Assembly: GCF_030506325.1 (NCBI RefSeq)
Contig: NZ_CP120683.1
Coordinates: forward strand, 3,361,001 to 3,425,000
Length of the DNA: 64,000 bases
Direction of reading: 5' to 3'
Source of the DNA: Tunicatimonas pelagia
GTDB lineage: Bacteria; Bacteroidota; Bacteroidia; Cytophagales; Cyclobacteriaceae
Part shown: one piece after another, positions 8,700 to 17,215 of the stretch
How the letters are laid out: each line of letters begins with the position of its first letter
How positions within the stretch are numbered: position 1 is the first letter of the stretch
The notes under the pieces: generated by a model
What the model was told of the DNA's origin: nothing
What the model saw: only the letters and a program-made list of their open reading frames with translations
Databases searched by the model: none
Program-made: the position numbers and the translations under genes

Positions 8700-9202
8700 G
8701 TTGGGAAGAAATCGCTGAGAAGGTCAGGGGAAAGTTTGGTGCAGAGAGCATCGTAGAAGTGATAGAAAACGCTTCTCCGGTTGTACTGCAAATAGCATCT
8801 CCACAGTTACTGGAAATATGCCGCTTTCTCCAGCAAACCGAAGGGCTATACTTCGATTATCTATCCTGCCTCACGGGAATCGATAATGGTTTGGAGGCGG
8901 GAACGATGGAGGTAATCTACACGCTGAATTCCATTCCTTACGAACACCAGCTATCGCTCAAAGTAGTCGTCAATCGTAACCAAGCCGAAGAACCGCTGCC
9001 GGAAGTACTGTCGGTTGTATCCATTTGGAAATCTGCTGATTGGCATGAGCGAGAAGTGTACGACTTACTGGGCATCCGCTTTACCGATCATCCCGACCTC
9101 CGCCGTATTTTGCTGCCCACCGACTGGCCTGGTCATCCCCTCCGCAAAGACTACCAGGAGCCAGAAACCTACCACGGAGTTGGAGTGAAGTATGAATCTT
9201 GA
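8696..9202 (+). CDS. nuoC: NADH-quinone oxidoreductase subunit C
   Basis: A 168-residue 30-kDa subunit of the peripheral arm. The signature [18 protein letters not shown] and the C-terminal [19 protein letters not shown] are complete. It is not fused to NuoD. The expected next gene, nuoD, is absent: after the stop come 113 bases and then a toxin-antitoxin pair. The gene itself looks intact. Confidence 0.95.
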   Translation: MSWEEIAEKVRGKFGAESIVEVIENASPVVLQIASPQLLEICRFLQQTEGLYFDYLSCLTGIDNGLEAGTMEVIYTLNSIPYEHQLSLKVVVNRNQAEEPLPEVLSVVSIWKSADWHEREVYDLLGIRFTDHPDLRRILLPTDWPGHPLRKDYQEPETYHGVGVKYES

Positions 9203-9274
9203 GTCACTTTTTTTAGCAGTTGCACTTCTGTCAAATCTTCCCTCGCTAGAGTAAATCAACATTTTTCCACAAGT

Positions 9275-9311
9275 TGCGTATATTTACGTATATCAAATGT
9301 AATATTACGCA
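9275..9311 (+). promoter_or_regulatory. Candidate autoregulatory operator of the antitoxin
   Basis: An imperfect inverted repeat (TGCGTA...TACGCA, with similar AT-rich inner bases) lies 5 bases before the likely antitoxin start. Antitoxins of this class usually repress their own promoter at such sites. Confidence 0.35.
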
Positions 9312-9315
9312 CATT

Positions 9316-9723
9316 ATGATTTCTTCATTTAATTCAGAGGCGTTGCATATGGACGACCTTTCTTTGGTAGCACAAGCACAAGATGGGTTAGATGCTCAAG
9401 CGATTACTAATTTTCGTGAACATGCCCAGTTTAGTAAAGAGGTGATGGCGGGACTACTCCATATCACGCCAAAAACTATTGATAATATGAAGGCCAAACA
9501 TAAAAAAGTGGGGGTTGTACAAGCTGAAATTCTGTTGAGTCTCATCCGGCTTTTTTCGCGAGGAGAACAATTGTTTGGTAGTGTTGATGAATTTAAGGAT
9601 TGGTTAGGTTTTCCGCAACCGGCTCTGGAAATGCAATCACCTAACAAGTTTCTCTTTAGCGTTACCGGCATTCGACTAATAGAAGAGTGCCTGGAACGAA
9701 TAGAACAGGGGTACGCTGCCTGA
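9316..9723 (+). CDS. Xre/MbcA/ParS-type antitoxin
   Basis: A 135-residue protein from the ATG at 9316 (a longer frame would need TTG at 9274 and would run through the candidate operator). The N-terminal part has a helix-turn-helix-like stretch (SKEVMAGLLHITPKTIDNM). The C-terminal half is the DUF2384 toxin-binding domain (LFSRGEQLFGSVDEFKDWLGFPQPAL), cognate of RES toxins. The toxin gene starts 2 bases downstream. The role is to neutralise the RES toxin and probably to autorepress the operon. Confidence 0.9.
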   Translation: MISSFNSEALHMDDLSLVAQAQDGLDAQAITNFREHAQFSKEVMAGLLHITPKTIDNMKAKHKKVGVVQAEILLSLIRLFSRGEQLFGSVDEFKDWLGFPQPALEMQSPNKFLFSVTGIRLIEECLERIEQGYAA

Positions 9724-9725
9724 GT

Positions 9726-10214
9726 ATGCTGGTTTACCGAATTGTTAGCAACAAGTACGCTAACAGCTTACACGCCTCTGGGTTTCCCGGCCGATGGAAT
9801 AAGCGGGGTGAGTTGGTTATTTATACGGCAGCCTCCGCTGAAATCGCTTTATTGGGGAACGTGGCTCACCGTATGGGACAAGGAGGTTTTATGAGAAATG
9901 AGTCTGCCTGTATGGAAATAGAAATTCCGGACACATCAATACAGGTGATAGACAAGAGCGACCTGCCTTCAGATTGGAGTAGTGCTTCTCCTTATAGCCA
10001 GACTAATATCCTTGGTTCATCATGGTATCAGAAGTGTGCGTATTTATTGTTGCAGGTGCCTTCCGCTCCGGCTCCTACGGGTACCAGTTATTTGATTAAT
10101 ACTACCCACCCCTTGTTTCGAGAAGTACAATTGACCAAAAGTTACCCCTATCCTATTGATCATCGCTTTGCCGAGTTGGACAAGGATCTTACCCAGTACT
10201 TGAAAAAAAGTTGA
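9726..10214 (+). CDS. RES-domain toxin (NAD-consuming family), atypical active site
   Basis: A 162-residue protein with the RES signature: the N-terminal Arg in MLVYRIVSNKYANSLHASG, then PGRWNKRGELVIYTAASAEIALLGN. Characterised RES toxins degrade NAD+. The helix after the SxE/SxA segment normally carries a conserved Glu (ALLE); here the codon reads Gly (IALLGNVAH), so a residue implicated in activity appears to be missing. The start at 9726 follows the antitoxin stop by 2 bases. Either the toxin is attenuated or another residue compensates. Confidence 0.85.
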   Translation: MLVYRIVSNKYANSLHASGFPGRWNKRGELVIYTAASAEIALLGNVAHRMGQGGFMRNESACMEIEIPDTSIQVIDKSDLPSDWSSASPYSQTNILGSSWYQKCAYLLLQVPSAPAPTGTSYLINTTHPLFREVQLTKSYPYPIDHRFAELDKDLTQYLKKS

Positions 10215-10218
10215 AGTG

Positions 10219-11427
10219 ATGGAATCTCAAAGTAAGACGAAAAATCTCTATTTGGCGATACTAATATTTATCATCGCTTGCTCTTCCGGACAAAAACCAG
10301 ATAATCAAGAGATTGATTATTTAGGACAGGAAGCACCCGGCGATGTTCCTGGAGTTTTCGGTAGTGAAATTGTTTCCGTCAAAGAGAGATTCGATATGGG
10401 ATTCACTATGTCGCCGGATGGTAAAAGTATTGCCTTTGGAGTATTTCACGAAAATGACTCAACCGAAACCGCTATCTATCTTATGCATTTTGTAAGCGGT
10501 GAGTGGATCGCCCCGCGCAAAAACTTTCTTCCTGACAACATCAATACGTTTTTCCCGATGTTTAGCCCTACCGGAAACAAGCTCTATTTCGCCAAGTCAA
10601 CGGATGGCTCACCAACCGATTTGTGGGTAGCTGACTATTCTAACAATCAAGTCACCAATCCTCAGCCTCTGGATTCAATATTTAACTCTACCTCCCGAGA
10701 AGCGGGACATGGGGTATCAGCCAGTGGGGCTTTTTACTTTACTTCCAATCGGGATGATCAGTACCAGTGTTGTGGTGATGTGTATCACGCGGAAGCTGGT
10801 TCAGAAGGTTACGATACCGTTCAGAAGGTAGATGAATTAAGCTCGGTTGAAGATGAAGAGAGCCTGTTTCTATCTCCTGAGGGTGATTACATCATTATTC
10901 AATCTTGGCGAAATGAATTTGAATCTAAGCACGATCTCTACATCAGTTTCAAAACAAAAGCGGGCGCATGGACTACGCTGGAGCGATTAAACTCCCGTAT
11001 AAACAGTAAAGAAATAGAGCAGCGACCGTTTGTCTCACCCGACAACAAGTTCTTATTTTTCAGCAGAATGAGCGTCACTCAAGTAGACAGTGCAGAAAAC
11101 TATGATTCGGATATATACTGGGTAAGCACCAAATCCATTTTCAAACCCTATCTTTATAACGATAATATTGACGTTGACATAGAGCACGGCGAACCATTTC
11201 AGTTGGATTTGCCGAAGGATTTATTCCGAGATGTGGACGATACTAAATTGTCTTACCAAGCATCCTTGGCAGACGATGCTGAGTTACCCGAATGGATAAA
11301 GTTTGATACCGGCAATCTGTCGTTGAGTGGAACTTGGAAGTCAGAAGAACCGCTGATCATCAAAATAACGGCGACGGATAGCGCAGTGAACAATGGATAT
11401 TATAGGTTTCAGTTAGACAGTACTTGA
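10219..11427 (+). CDS. PD40 (TolB-like) beta-propeller lipoprotein with C-terminal Ig-like domain
   Basis: A 402-residue protein with a lipoprotein signal (AILIFIIACSS). Four or more WD40/PD40 blades are visible as MSPDGKSIAFGVF, FSPTGNKLYFAKS, LSPEGDYIIIQS and VSPDNKFLFFSR (~residues 50-310). The tail (~310-402) resembles a cadherin-like putative Ig domain (DLFRDVDDTKLSYQA...LPEWIKFD...LSLSGTW). Its ligand is unknown. It begins 4 bases after the toxin stop, probably only by proximity. An ATG at 10219 is preferred to the GTG just before it. Confidence 0.8.
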   Translation: MESQSKTKNLYLAILIFIIACSSGQKPDNQEIDYLGQEAPGDVPGVFGSEIVSVKERFDMGFTMSPDGKSIAFGVFHENDSTETAIYLMHFVSGEWIAPRKNFLPDNINTFFPMFSPTGNKLYFAKSTDGSPTDLWVADYSNNQVTNPQPLDSIFNSTSREAGHGVSASGAFYFTSNRDDQYQCCGDVYHAEAGSEGYDTVQKVDELSSVEDEESLFLSPEGDYIIIQSWRNEFESKHDLYISFKTKAGAWTTLERLNSRINSKEIEQRPFVSPDNKFLFFSRMSVTQVDSAENYDSDIYWVSTKSIFKPYLYNDNIDVDIEHGEPFQLDLPKDLFRDVDDTKLSYQASLADDAELPEWIKFDTGNLSLSGTWKSEEPLIIKITATDSAVNNGYYRFQLDST

Positions 11428-11454
11428 ACAAGGGGTTCTTTTATCTTGAGGCGA

Positions 11455-11473
11455 TAGCAGGTATAACTTGCTA
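11455..11473. terminator. Small hairpin between convergent genes
   Basis: TAGCAGGT-ATA-ACTTGCTA forms an 8-bp stem (one G-T) in the 63-base gap between the PD40 gene and the GNAT gene. No strong T run follows. Confidence 0.3.
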
Positions 11474-11490
11474 CAGGTAGCTATGATTTA

Positions 11491-12060
11491 TTATGTGGTC
11501 TTAGTCAGCGGCTTTTCTCCTCTACCAAGTGGAATTATAAAGGTCTTACACGTCCTCTCGTAAAGCTGATTATCACTTCTCTTTGTATATGTTTTGATTT
11601 CTTCTCCAATCTTATTGTAGAAATTAAAGGATTTAGTATGGCTACTGCTTATATAAATTTCACGAAACCCTTTGTCAAAATAGTAAGGTGAGATAATAGA
11701 TTTCAACCAATAGCTTCCGTATCCTTTTCCTTTCTCGACAACGTGGAAGTACTTCAGAAGTATTGTGCTTTCAGTATCTAAAATAGTATCAATTGCAAGT
11801 TGATCAACAGCTCCACCAACAATCGTTAATACACCTTTAATTTCTTGATTCTTTTCTATTGTATGTATTTCGTACCAGATTCCGTCAATATCTTTTGAGG
11901 TTTCGATATAATTGATTGCGTGATAAAGCTCATTGTAGTCGTCCCAATTGTTTTCTAGTTTCCAGTTCACATATTTCCCTATTGGCGAGAACAGTCTGCT
12001 ACTGAAAGATTTATGAAGTACAAAGTTTACGTTATCTTCTATGTTTCCGATTATTCTCAT
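11491..12060 (-). CDS. GNAT-family N-acetyltransferase-like protein
   Basis: A 189-residue protein. The acetyl-CoA-binding loop of the GNAT fold is visible as EKGKGYGSYWLKSIISPYYF (pattern GxGxGxxL), followed by REIYISSSHTKSFNFYNKIGEE, the usual beta5-alpha4 region. The substrate cannot be predicted. The gene stands alone. Its codon use looks slightly more AT-rich than its neighbours, but this was not measured. Confidence 0.7.
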   Translation of the reverse strand: MRIIGNIEDNVNFVLHKSFSSRLFSPIGKYVNWKLENNWDDYNELYHAINYIETSKDIDGIWYEIHTIEKNQEIKGVLTIVGGAVDQLAIDTILDTESTILLKYFHVVEKGKGYGSYWLKSIISPYYFDKGFREIYISSSHTKSFNFYNKIGEEIKTYTKRSDNQLYERTCKTFIIPLGRGEKPLTKTT

Positions 12061-12153
12061 CAGCGATTTTTAGGATCATGACTAACTAGAAAAACAAATG
12101 CGTTCAGATAATAAAATCGTCTATGAATGTACAAACACCGTAACACCAAGGGG

Positions 12154-12720
12154 TTACTTTAACTTCACGCTTTCCATCACTTTTTGGGCGATAGGTTGCC
12201 ATTGGGATTGACGTTGGCGAGGGCAACTAAAGGTAAATACGAGGGCTTTGTTCTGGCGGATGGTATATTGAGCGTAGGTATAGCGATGCACCGGAGGCTT
12301 GGGCGTAATGGCATCTTCGTCTTGCTTCACTACGGAGGTAAATTCAAAAAAAGCAACCTGCGTTTTATCCACCTCCCGAATACCTTCTTCTATAAAATCA
12401 ACTTCATCGTACAATTCCAGTAAGCTGGAGCGGTAAAAATCTTTTAGCATCGGTAAATCATCGGCTCGCCAGCGAGTGTTGGCCGCACTCACGCTAAAGT
12501 CAGCCACTTGGTTCGCACTGGTATACGCTGCTAAGGGTGGACGGGCCGAAAGAAATTTTTGCTGCATCTGATCGGCCGTCATTACTTTAAACGATTCGGG
12601 TAAGCTTACACTGATCTCTTCAGAAATATCTACTCGAACGAATGTATCTTCAACTGACCGAAAGCTGCTGATAGCTGCTACAAAAGAGCAACCGAAAATC
12701 AATACAAAAACGTATTTCAT
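12154..12720 (-). CDS. Exported protein of unknown function, PsbP/DcrB-like
   Basis: A 188-residue protein from the ATG at 12720 (MKYVFVLIFGCSFVAAISSF, a signal peptide). A longer in-frame opening to 13050 exists, but it would overlap the divergent lipoprotein gene and places the signal peptide internally. The central pattern (SLPESFKVMTADQMQQKF..., FFEFTS, YAQYTIRQNKALVFTFSCP, WQPIAQKVMESVKL) resembles small PsbP/DcrB-like proteins by secondary-structure feel only. Function unknown. Confidence 0.65.
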   Translation of the reverse strand: MKYVFVLIFGCSFVAAISSFRSVEDTFVRVDISEEISVSLPESFKVMTADQMQQKFLSARPPLAAYTSANQVADFSVSAANTRWRADDLPMLKDFYRSSLLELYDEVDFIEEGIREVDKTQVAFFEFTSVVKQDEDAITPKPPVHRYTYAQYTIRQNKALVFTFSCPRQRQSQWQPIAQKVMESVKLK

Positions 12721-12889
12721 ACTATTGGGGGTGGAGATGCAATACATAGAACGCAGATAATAGTAATTATCGTGAACGAATAGATAAATTTTTATAACAG
12801 AGGCAGGTATTAACTGTACCAACTTCAAACACTGTCTTGAAAATTTGGTTCTCTTCTGAGGAAAATCATTGTACTGTAATTCAATTATC

Positions 12890-13297
12890 ATGAAAACATA
12901 CTCATTATTGTTTGCCGTTATTTTTGCTTTAGGTCTACTCGCTTGTGGCGGAGGTGAATCAGAGGAAACTGAAGTTTCGGAAGAGGCAGGTTTAGAAATG
13001 AAGACTGAGTTTGAAAGCGTAGAAAAGCGCGTGCTTATGGCTTCGCTCATACGGCAAAAAACCGATTTGGAATACCGAATCCGGGAAATACAGAGTCACC
13101 CAGGCGGTACTACTCCCCCAGCGGGCGACTTAGGGCAACTGAAAACCTACGTAGATGATATTAGCCGGGAGATTACCAAAGTGCGGCAAACCCCCGATGG
13201 GCAATTAGCTGAGGTAGAAAAAACTGCGATGGCCGCCATCGAAGGTGCCGGAGCATTGCTGCAATCGTCCTATATGCGAATTGATAGTGGGTTTTAA
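12890..13297 (+). CDS. Small lipoprotein with coiled-coil
   Basis: A 135-residue protein from the ATG at 12890. A lipobox (GLLACGGG) is followed by an acidic linker (ESEETEVSEEAG) and a charged helical region likely to form a coiled coil (~40-110). It is divergent from the exported protein at 12720 with 169 bases between. No homologous family was recognised. Confidence 0.7.
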   Translation: MKTYSLLFAVIFALGLLACGGGESEETEVSEEAGLEMKTEFESVEKRVLMASLIRQKTDLEYRIREIQSHPGGTTPPAGDLGQLKTYVDDISREITKVRQTPDGQLAEVEKTAMAAIEGAGALLQSSYMRIDSGF

Positions 13298-13369
13298 GGG
13301 CTGTCAGCAATTCGTTCGATACTTGAAGTTAGGCTGACGGTTCAACCTGCTCCGGCAAGGAGTCGCTAC

Positions 13370-13385
13370 TGCCTGCCGGTAGGCA
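13370..13385. repeat. Short palindromic repeat TGCCTGCCGGTAGGCA
   Basis: Near-perfect palindrome (two positions off) in the 181-base gap between the lipoprotein and the MORN gene. This motif is familiar from Bacteroidota intergenic regions; only one copy was seen here. Confidence 0.4.
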
Positions 13386-13478
13386 ATATTGTCAGACCTC
13401 GGCTATTGGCAGATAGATGATTAATTGTTGATTGTCAAATCATCATCATTCACTACTCATCAGTCATTAATCATTCAC

Positions 13479-13955
13479 TCACTCCATCTTCTTCCCCCGC
13501 TTGTAGCGAACCGATTTTACAACATCGCCTGATTCATTGTAGTAAACCCAAGTGCCGTGCTTTTTTCCTCGGCGCCACTCGCCTTCCCACTTTAATTCAC
13601 CATTAGCGTGATACTGGTTTTGACCTAAAAACTTGGCGTTTTTATCTAAACTAGGCACATTCAGGGGGTGCAGTGTTTCTTCGTTGGTGGCTAGTAGTTT
13701 CATCGCTTTTCCGGTGGTAGCTTCTTCCAGAACTACGGTATCGGCTACCAAAGAAAATTGCCCCCGCGAAAGCTCCTGGCTATTCACCGACTCACTACGC
13801 TCATTGTACTCCATCATAAACATAGTGTAGTTGTTGGGTGGACTAAGGTTCAGGCTAATTTGTTCTTCCGGAATAATGTAGGTTCCGTAAAGCGTATCGG
13901 TAGCCATCCCGGATGGATGATAGCTGAGCAAGCAGCAAATAGCAAGCCACTCCAT
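13479..13955 (-). CDS. Exported protein with MORN-like repeats
   Basis: A 158-residue protein with a short hydrophobic start (MEWLAICCLLSYHPSG). The C-terminal third carries MORN/YwqK-type repeats (YHANGELKWEGEWRRGKKHGTWVYYNESGDVVKSVRYKRGKK). Such repeats are structural and give no enzymatic call. The ATG overlaps the stop of the SMP-30-like gene by one base (TGATG), so the two genes are co-transcribed and probably translationally coupled. Confidence 0.75.
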   Translation of the reverse strand: MEWLAICCLLSYHPSGMATDTLYGTYIIPEEQISLNLSPPNNYTMFMMEYNERSESVNSQELSRGQFSLVADTVVLEEATTGKAMKLLATNEETLHPLNVPSLDKNAKFLGQNQYHANGELKWEGEWRRGKKHGTWVYYNESGDVVKSVRYKRGKKME

Positions 13956-14863
13956 CAGTTTGCCGTAACCTTATAAGCCACTACCCGATGATCCCGAAAG
14001 GTTGGAACCAAAAGCAGGTTTTGTTGCGGAATATAACCGATATCGGCGGCATTAATTTCTTCCGCTTTAGTATCCAGTAGTTTTATGGTTTGTCCGCTCT
14101 CAGCAGCTACGTAGTGTACTTCGCCTTGCCAGGTAGAGACAATATAATCACCGTTCGGAGTTTTTATAATCCCATCGGCCGAGGGAATACCTTCTAACCA
14201 CGTATCTTGCACTTGTTTGCTATCCAAATCTATGGGAGCCAGAAAACCACCTCCGGCTGAAGCTAATAGCATTTGATTACCATCAGCCAGTAATCCGTTG
14301 GGTCGCTGCAAGGTCGAGTCCTCTAGCCAGACCATCGGCTGCCCACCCTCTATCATGTGGATTTTATCATTATCGGAGTCAGAAACGTACACTTGTCCCT
14401 GGCCGTTGATTGTAATGTCGTTCAGAAAGGTAGCGCCTTCAATGGGGTACTTGTTCAAAATTTCAGCGTCGGCAATGCTGATTTCCACCACCTCATCAAG
14501 ATCTGATACGTAAAGTTTGCCATCAAATACACCCATTCCTTTGGGGTCGTTTAAGCCTTCCACCCAATTTAGTTCGTCTACTATTCCATCGGGAGCAAGC
14601 ACGGAAATAAATCCGTCACCGTCTTTACTATCTTTATTGAACGCGCCAATATTGGCTACAAAAATCATATCAGTTACTTCGTCGTACAGCACCGATTCGG
14701 GAGTGCGGAGTACAGTATCAGTTGCCCACTGTTCCTGAAAATCAACACTCAACGATGGCTCTTCTGGTAGGGTGGTCTCAGCAGTTGTTTCCTCAGTTTG
14801 ATTTCCTGAACTACCGCAAGCGGCTATAAATAGGCTAGTAGCAAAAAACAAGATCAATCTCAT
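13955..14863 (-). CDS. SMP-30/NHL-type beta-propeller lipoprotein
   Basis: A 302-residue protein from the ATG at 14863 (MRLILFFATSLFIAACGSS, clear lipobox). It contains propeller motifs: PESVLYDEVTDMIFVANIG, FLNDITINGQGQVYVSDSD, RPNGLLADGNQMLLAS. This is the SMP-30/gluconolactonase/NHL fold. Catalytic activity toward sugar lactones is possible but not shown; many such lipoproteins only bind. It lies between the sulfatase and MORN genes on the same strand, 62 bases after the sulfatase stop. Confidence 0.8.
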   Translation of the reverse strand: MRLILFFATSLFIAACGSSGNQTEETTAETTLPEEPSLSVDFQEQWATDTVLRTPESVLYDEVTDMIFVANIGAFNKDSKDGDGFISVLAPDGIVDELNWVEGLNDPKGMGVFDGKLYVSDLDEVVEISIADAEILNKYPIEGATFLNDITINGQGQVYVSDSDNDKIHMIEGGQPMVWLEDSTLQRPNGLLADGNQMLLASAGGGFLAPIDLDSKQVQDTWLEGIPSADGIIKTPNGDYIVSTWQGEVHYVAAESGQTIKLLDTKAEEINAADIGYIPQQNLLLVPTFRDHRVVAYKVTAN

Positions 14864-14925
14864 AGGTAAAAGGTTAAGTTTTGTGATTAGCAATTTAGGA
14901 AGCATTTTTTGCCTGAGCAAACGAT

Positions 14926-16359
14926 TTAAGGAGTGTAAGGCACGGTTTCTTTAGCATCTACCGGGTAGCCCCACTCCCGGATGTATTCCATACCCGGACG
15001 AAATTCGTCTCCTTGCTTTTTAAGTTTTTTGGTGAGCAACTTGTCCAGCTCTTGCTGCAACTCGGAGTACGCTGGATTATTGATGAGATTATTCATCTGG
15101 TAAGGGTCGCGCTGATTATCGAAAAACAGCCAGGATCCGTTCAAGTCGCGCGTGTAGGTGTAGCGCAATGTGACGATGCCCCGATATTCTTTACCCCCTC
15201 GGTCGAAGCGGTTCCACTGGCCAAACGGTTGTACGCAGCTAATTAGTGTGGTAGTGTCGGGCAATGGAAGTTGCTCAATCAGATACTCACTAAAATCATA
15301 ACCTTCTACTGATGATGGGATTTGAGCGTCACTCAACCCAAGTAAGGTGGGCATAATGTCGTAAGAGTTCATAAGAGCAGCGTACTCACCGGGTAAAATC
15401 TGCGGATGGCGAATTAGCATCGGTACCCGGATAGATTCTTCGTAGGGTTGCTGTTTTTTGTACGCCCGATGTGAACCGAGCAGGTCGCCGTGGTCGGAAG
15501 TAAAGAGAATAATGGTGTTATCGCTGGTTCCGGTGTCCTCCAGTGTTTGCAGAATATTAGCAATCTGGTCATCTAGCGCAGTGCAGTGAGCGTAGTAACC
15601 CGCTAGGTCGGCTCGTACCATAGAATCCATCTCCGGCGGTACATTCGGATGCAGTTGCATCTCTTTAGGGGCGTACATATTCAGATACTCCTGTGGAGCA
15701 GTTCGATACGGAGCGTGGGGCGTGCCCCAGCTTACGAACAGAAAAAACGGTTGCTCATCTTGCGCGTGATCGCGGATATACTGCTGAGCATCTTCCGCCT
15801 GAGCAATGGCATCGTAGCCCTCCCAAAATTTTTTCTCGGGCGAATTGGCAGTATAGTAAGCTGAATTATTATAGTTATGCGAGCATTCCAAGGCTTTCCA
15901 GTACTGAAACCCCTGCCGCCGACCACCCGGTGGAGTGAAGCTATGACGACCTCGGCCATCTAAATGCCACTTGCCAATGTAGCCGGTCTGATAGCCAGCG
16001 TCGGCCAATACTTCCGCAATAGTGATAGCAGTAGTATCCAGCTGCACATCGTTCATAAACAGCCCGTGGGTCAGTGGGTGTTGCCCAGTAAGAAGTGAGG
16101 CTCGGTGAGGCGTACATACGGGCATTCCCGAAACGGCATTAAATAGGTTGGCACTCTCCGCAGCTAACTGGTCAATATGCGGGGTTTTTACGTTAGGGTC
16201 GCCCCGGTAGCCAAATGCTTGCGCTCGCCACTGGTCGGTATGCAGAATAAGAATGTTAAGGGGCTCCTCCGGTTTCGGCGAATTACGCACTCCCAGTGTT
16301 AATATTCCGAGAGCTACAAGCAAGAAACCGAAGAACAGCTTATGGGTAAAAGTAGCCAT
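14926..16359 (-). CDS. Type I sulfatase
   Basis: A 477-residue exported sulfatase with an N-terminal membrane anchor or signal (~7-24). ILILHTDQWRAQAFGY carries the first metal-binding Asp. The formylglycine signature is PVCTPHRASLLTGQ, with C82 as the residue to be oxidised (CxPxR type, so an anaerobic or aerobic formylglycine-generating enzyme is needed from elsewhere). LFTSDHGDLLGSH supplies the second metal site. The likely role is desulfation of sulfated polysaccharide, which fits a marine lifestyle. The specific S-family cannot be decided. First gene of a three-gene run with the SMP-30 and MORN proteins. Confidence 0.9.
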   Translation of the reverse strand: MATFTHKLFFGFLLVALGILTLGVRNSPKPEEPLNILILHTDQWRAQAFGYRGDPNVKTPHIDQLAAESANLFNAVSGMPVCTPHRASLLTGQHPLTHGLFMNDVQLDTTAITIAEVLADAGYQTGYIGKWHLDGRGRHSFTPPGGRRQGFQYWKALECSHNYNNSAYYTANSPEKKFWEGYDAIAQAEDAQQYIRDHAQDEQPFFLFVSWGTPHAPYRTAPQEYLNMYAPKEMQLHPNVPPEMDSMVRADLAGYYAHCTALDDQIANILQTLEDTGTSDNTIILFTSDHGDLLGSHRAYKKQQPYEESIRVPMLIRHPQILPGEYAALMNSYDIMPTLLGLSDAQIPSSVEGYDFSEYLIEQLPLPDTTTLISCVQPFGQWNRFDRGGKEYRGIVTLRYTYTRDLNGSWLFFDNQRDPYQMNNLINNPAYSELQQELDKLLTKKLKKQGDEFRPGMEYIREWGYPVDAKETVPYTP

Positions 16360-16433
16360 GAGTAGGGTTATGAGTCGTTAAGTATGCCAGTGTAGTGAAT
16401 GTTAAGAAGCTTTCGGACAGTGATAGTAATTTT

Positions 16434-17027
16434 TCACTCTCTAACCCAACTCACCTTCTCGCTAATAGCGTCTCGCCTTCCTTCGGGCCACTTATCGGTT
16501 TTAGGCATACCTAGGTAGAAAAAGCCGAGTAGCTTATCTTCAGCTTCTAGCCCAAAAAAAGATTTGGCTTCCTCGTAATAGGTGACTCCTCCGGTTCCCC
16601 AATAACCGCCTACTTCGTAAGCCGAAGCGGTCAGGTACATATTTTGCACCGCGCAAGCCGTCGCCATCACTTCCTCAATTTCGGGTACTCGCGCCTTTGG
16701 GTCGCGCTTCATGCCAATGGCTATAATGTGCGAGCATAGTAGCGGTTTTTTCTGAAGCTTTTCGTACTTTTTCTGATCGAAAGAGCCTTGAACTTCTGTT
16801 ACTTTTTTATACAAATCAGCCTGGAAATTGGCGAGTTTTTGTAGCCCCCCACCCGAAAACACAGTAAATCGCCAGGGTTGCGTTAATCGGTGGGTGGGTG
16901 CCCAGTTAGCATTTTCTAATATTGCTTGTATTACCGTATCATCTATGGTTTCTTTATTGAATACGGCCGGATATAGTGATCGGCGATTTTGAATTAATTC
17001 GGTTGCTTGCTCAGGGGTGATATTCAT
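16434..17027 (-). CDS. Nitroreductase-family FMN oxidoreductase
   Basis: A 197-residue protein with the nitroreductase fold: an FMN-binding start (NRRSLYPAVFN, with ENANWAPTHRLTQPWRFTVFSG) and the C-terminal YEVGGYWGTGGVTYYEEAKSFFGL...LLGFFYLGMPK. It resembles YdjA/NfnB-type enzymes. The likely function is flavin-dependent reduction of nitro or quinone compounds, or an unknown small-molecule oxidoreduction. Monocistronic; its upstream gap carries a member of the AACAC repeat family. Confidence 0.88.
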   Translation of the reverse strand: MNITPEQATELIQNRRSLYPAVFNKETIDDTVIQAILENANWAPTHRLTQPWRFTVFSGGGLQKLANFQADLYKKVTEVQGSFDQKKYEKLQKKPLLCSHIIAIGMKRDPKARVPEIEEVMATACAVQNMYLTASAYEVGGYWGTGGVTYYEEAKSFFGLEAEDKLLGFFYLGMPKTDKWPEGRRDAISEKVSWVRE

Positions 17028-17035
17028 GGGTTTTG

Positions 17036-17159
17036 GGTGTTAGAGTGCTAAAGTATTTTAGTACGTGTTAACGTATTGATGTATTCATGTGTTCAGGTAA
17101 GTACGCACTTAAACACTGCGCGGTGGTCTCATTAACACCTTAACACAATAACACTTTTG
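17036..17159. repeat. AACAC/GTGTT intergenic repeat, copy A
   Basis: The left side is rich in GTGTTA units and the right side in TTAACACC/AATAACAC units, so the two halves can fold together. It ends ...TAACACTTTTGAAT, as does copy B at 55573. It fills the divergent gap between nitroreductase and SDR genes. Confidence 0.6.
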
Positions 17160-17215
17160 AATATAGCACCTTCGTTAAATTATTCGTATGATTAGGTCTA
17201 AATATCCAGTTGTTC

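Noticed and set aside
12721-13050. N-terminal extension of the exported protein at 12154
   Set aside because: It overlaps a real lipoprotein gene on the other strand and would put the signal peptide inside the protein.
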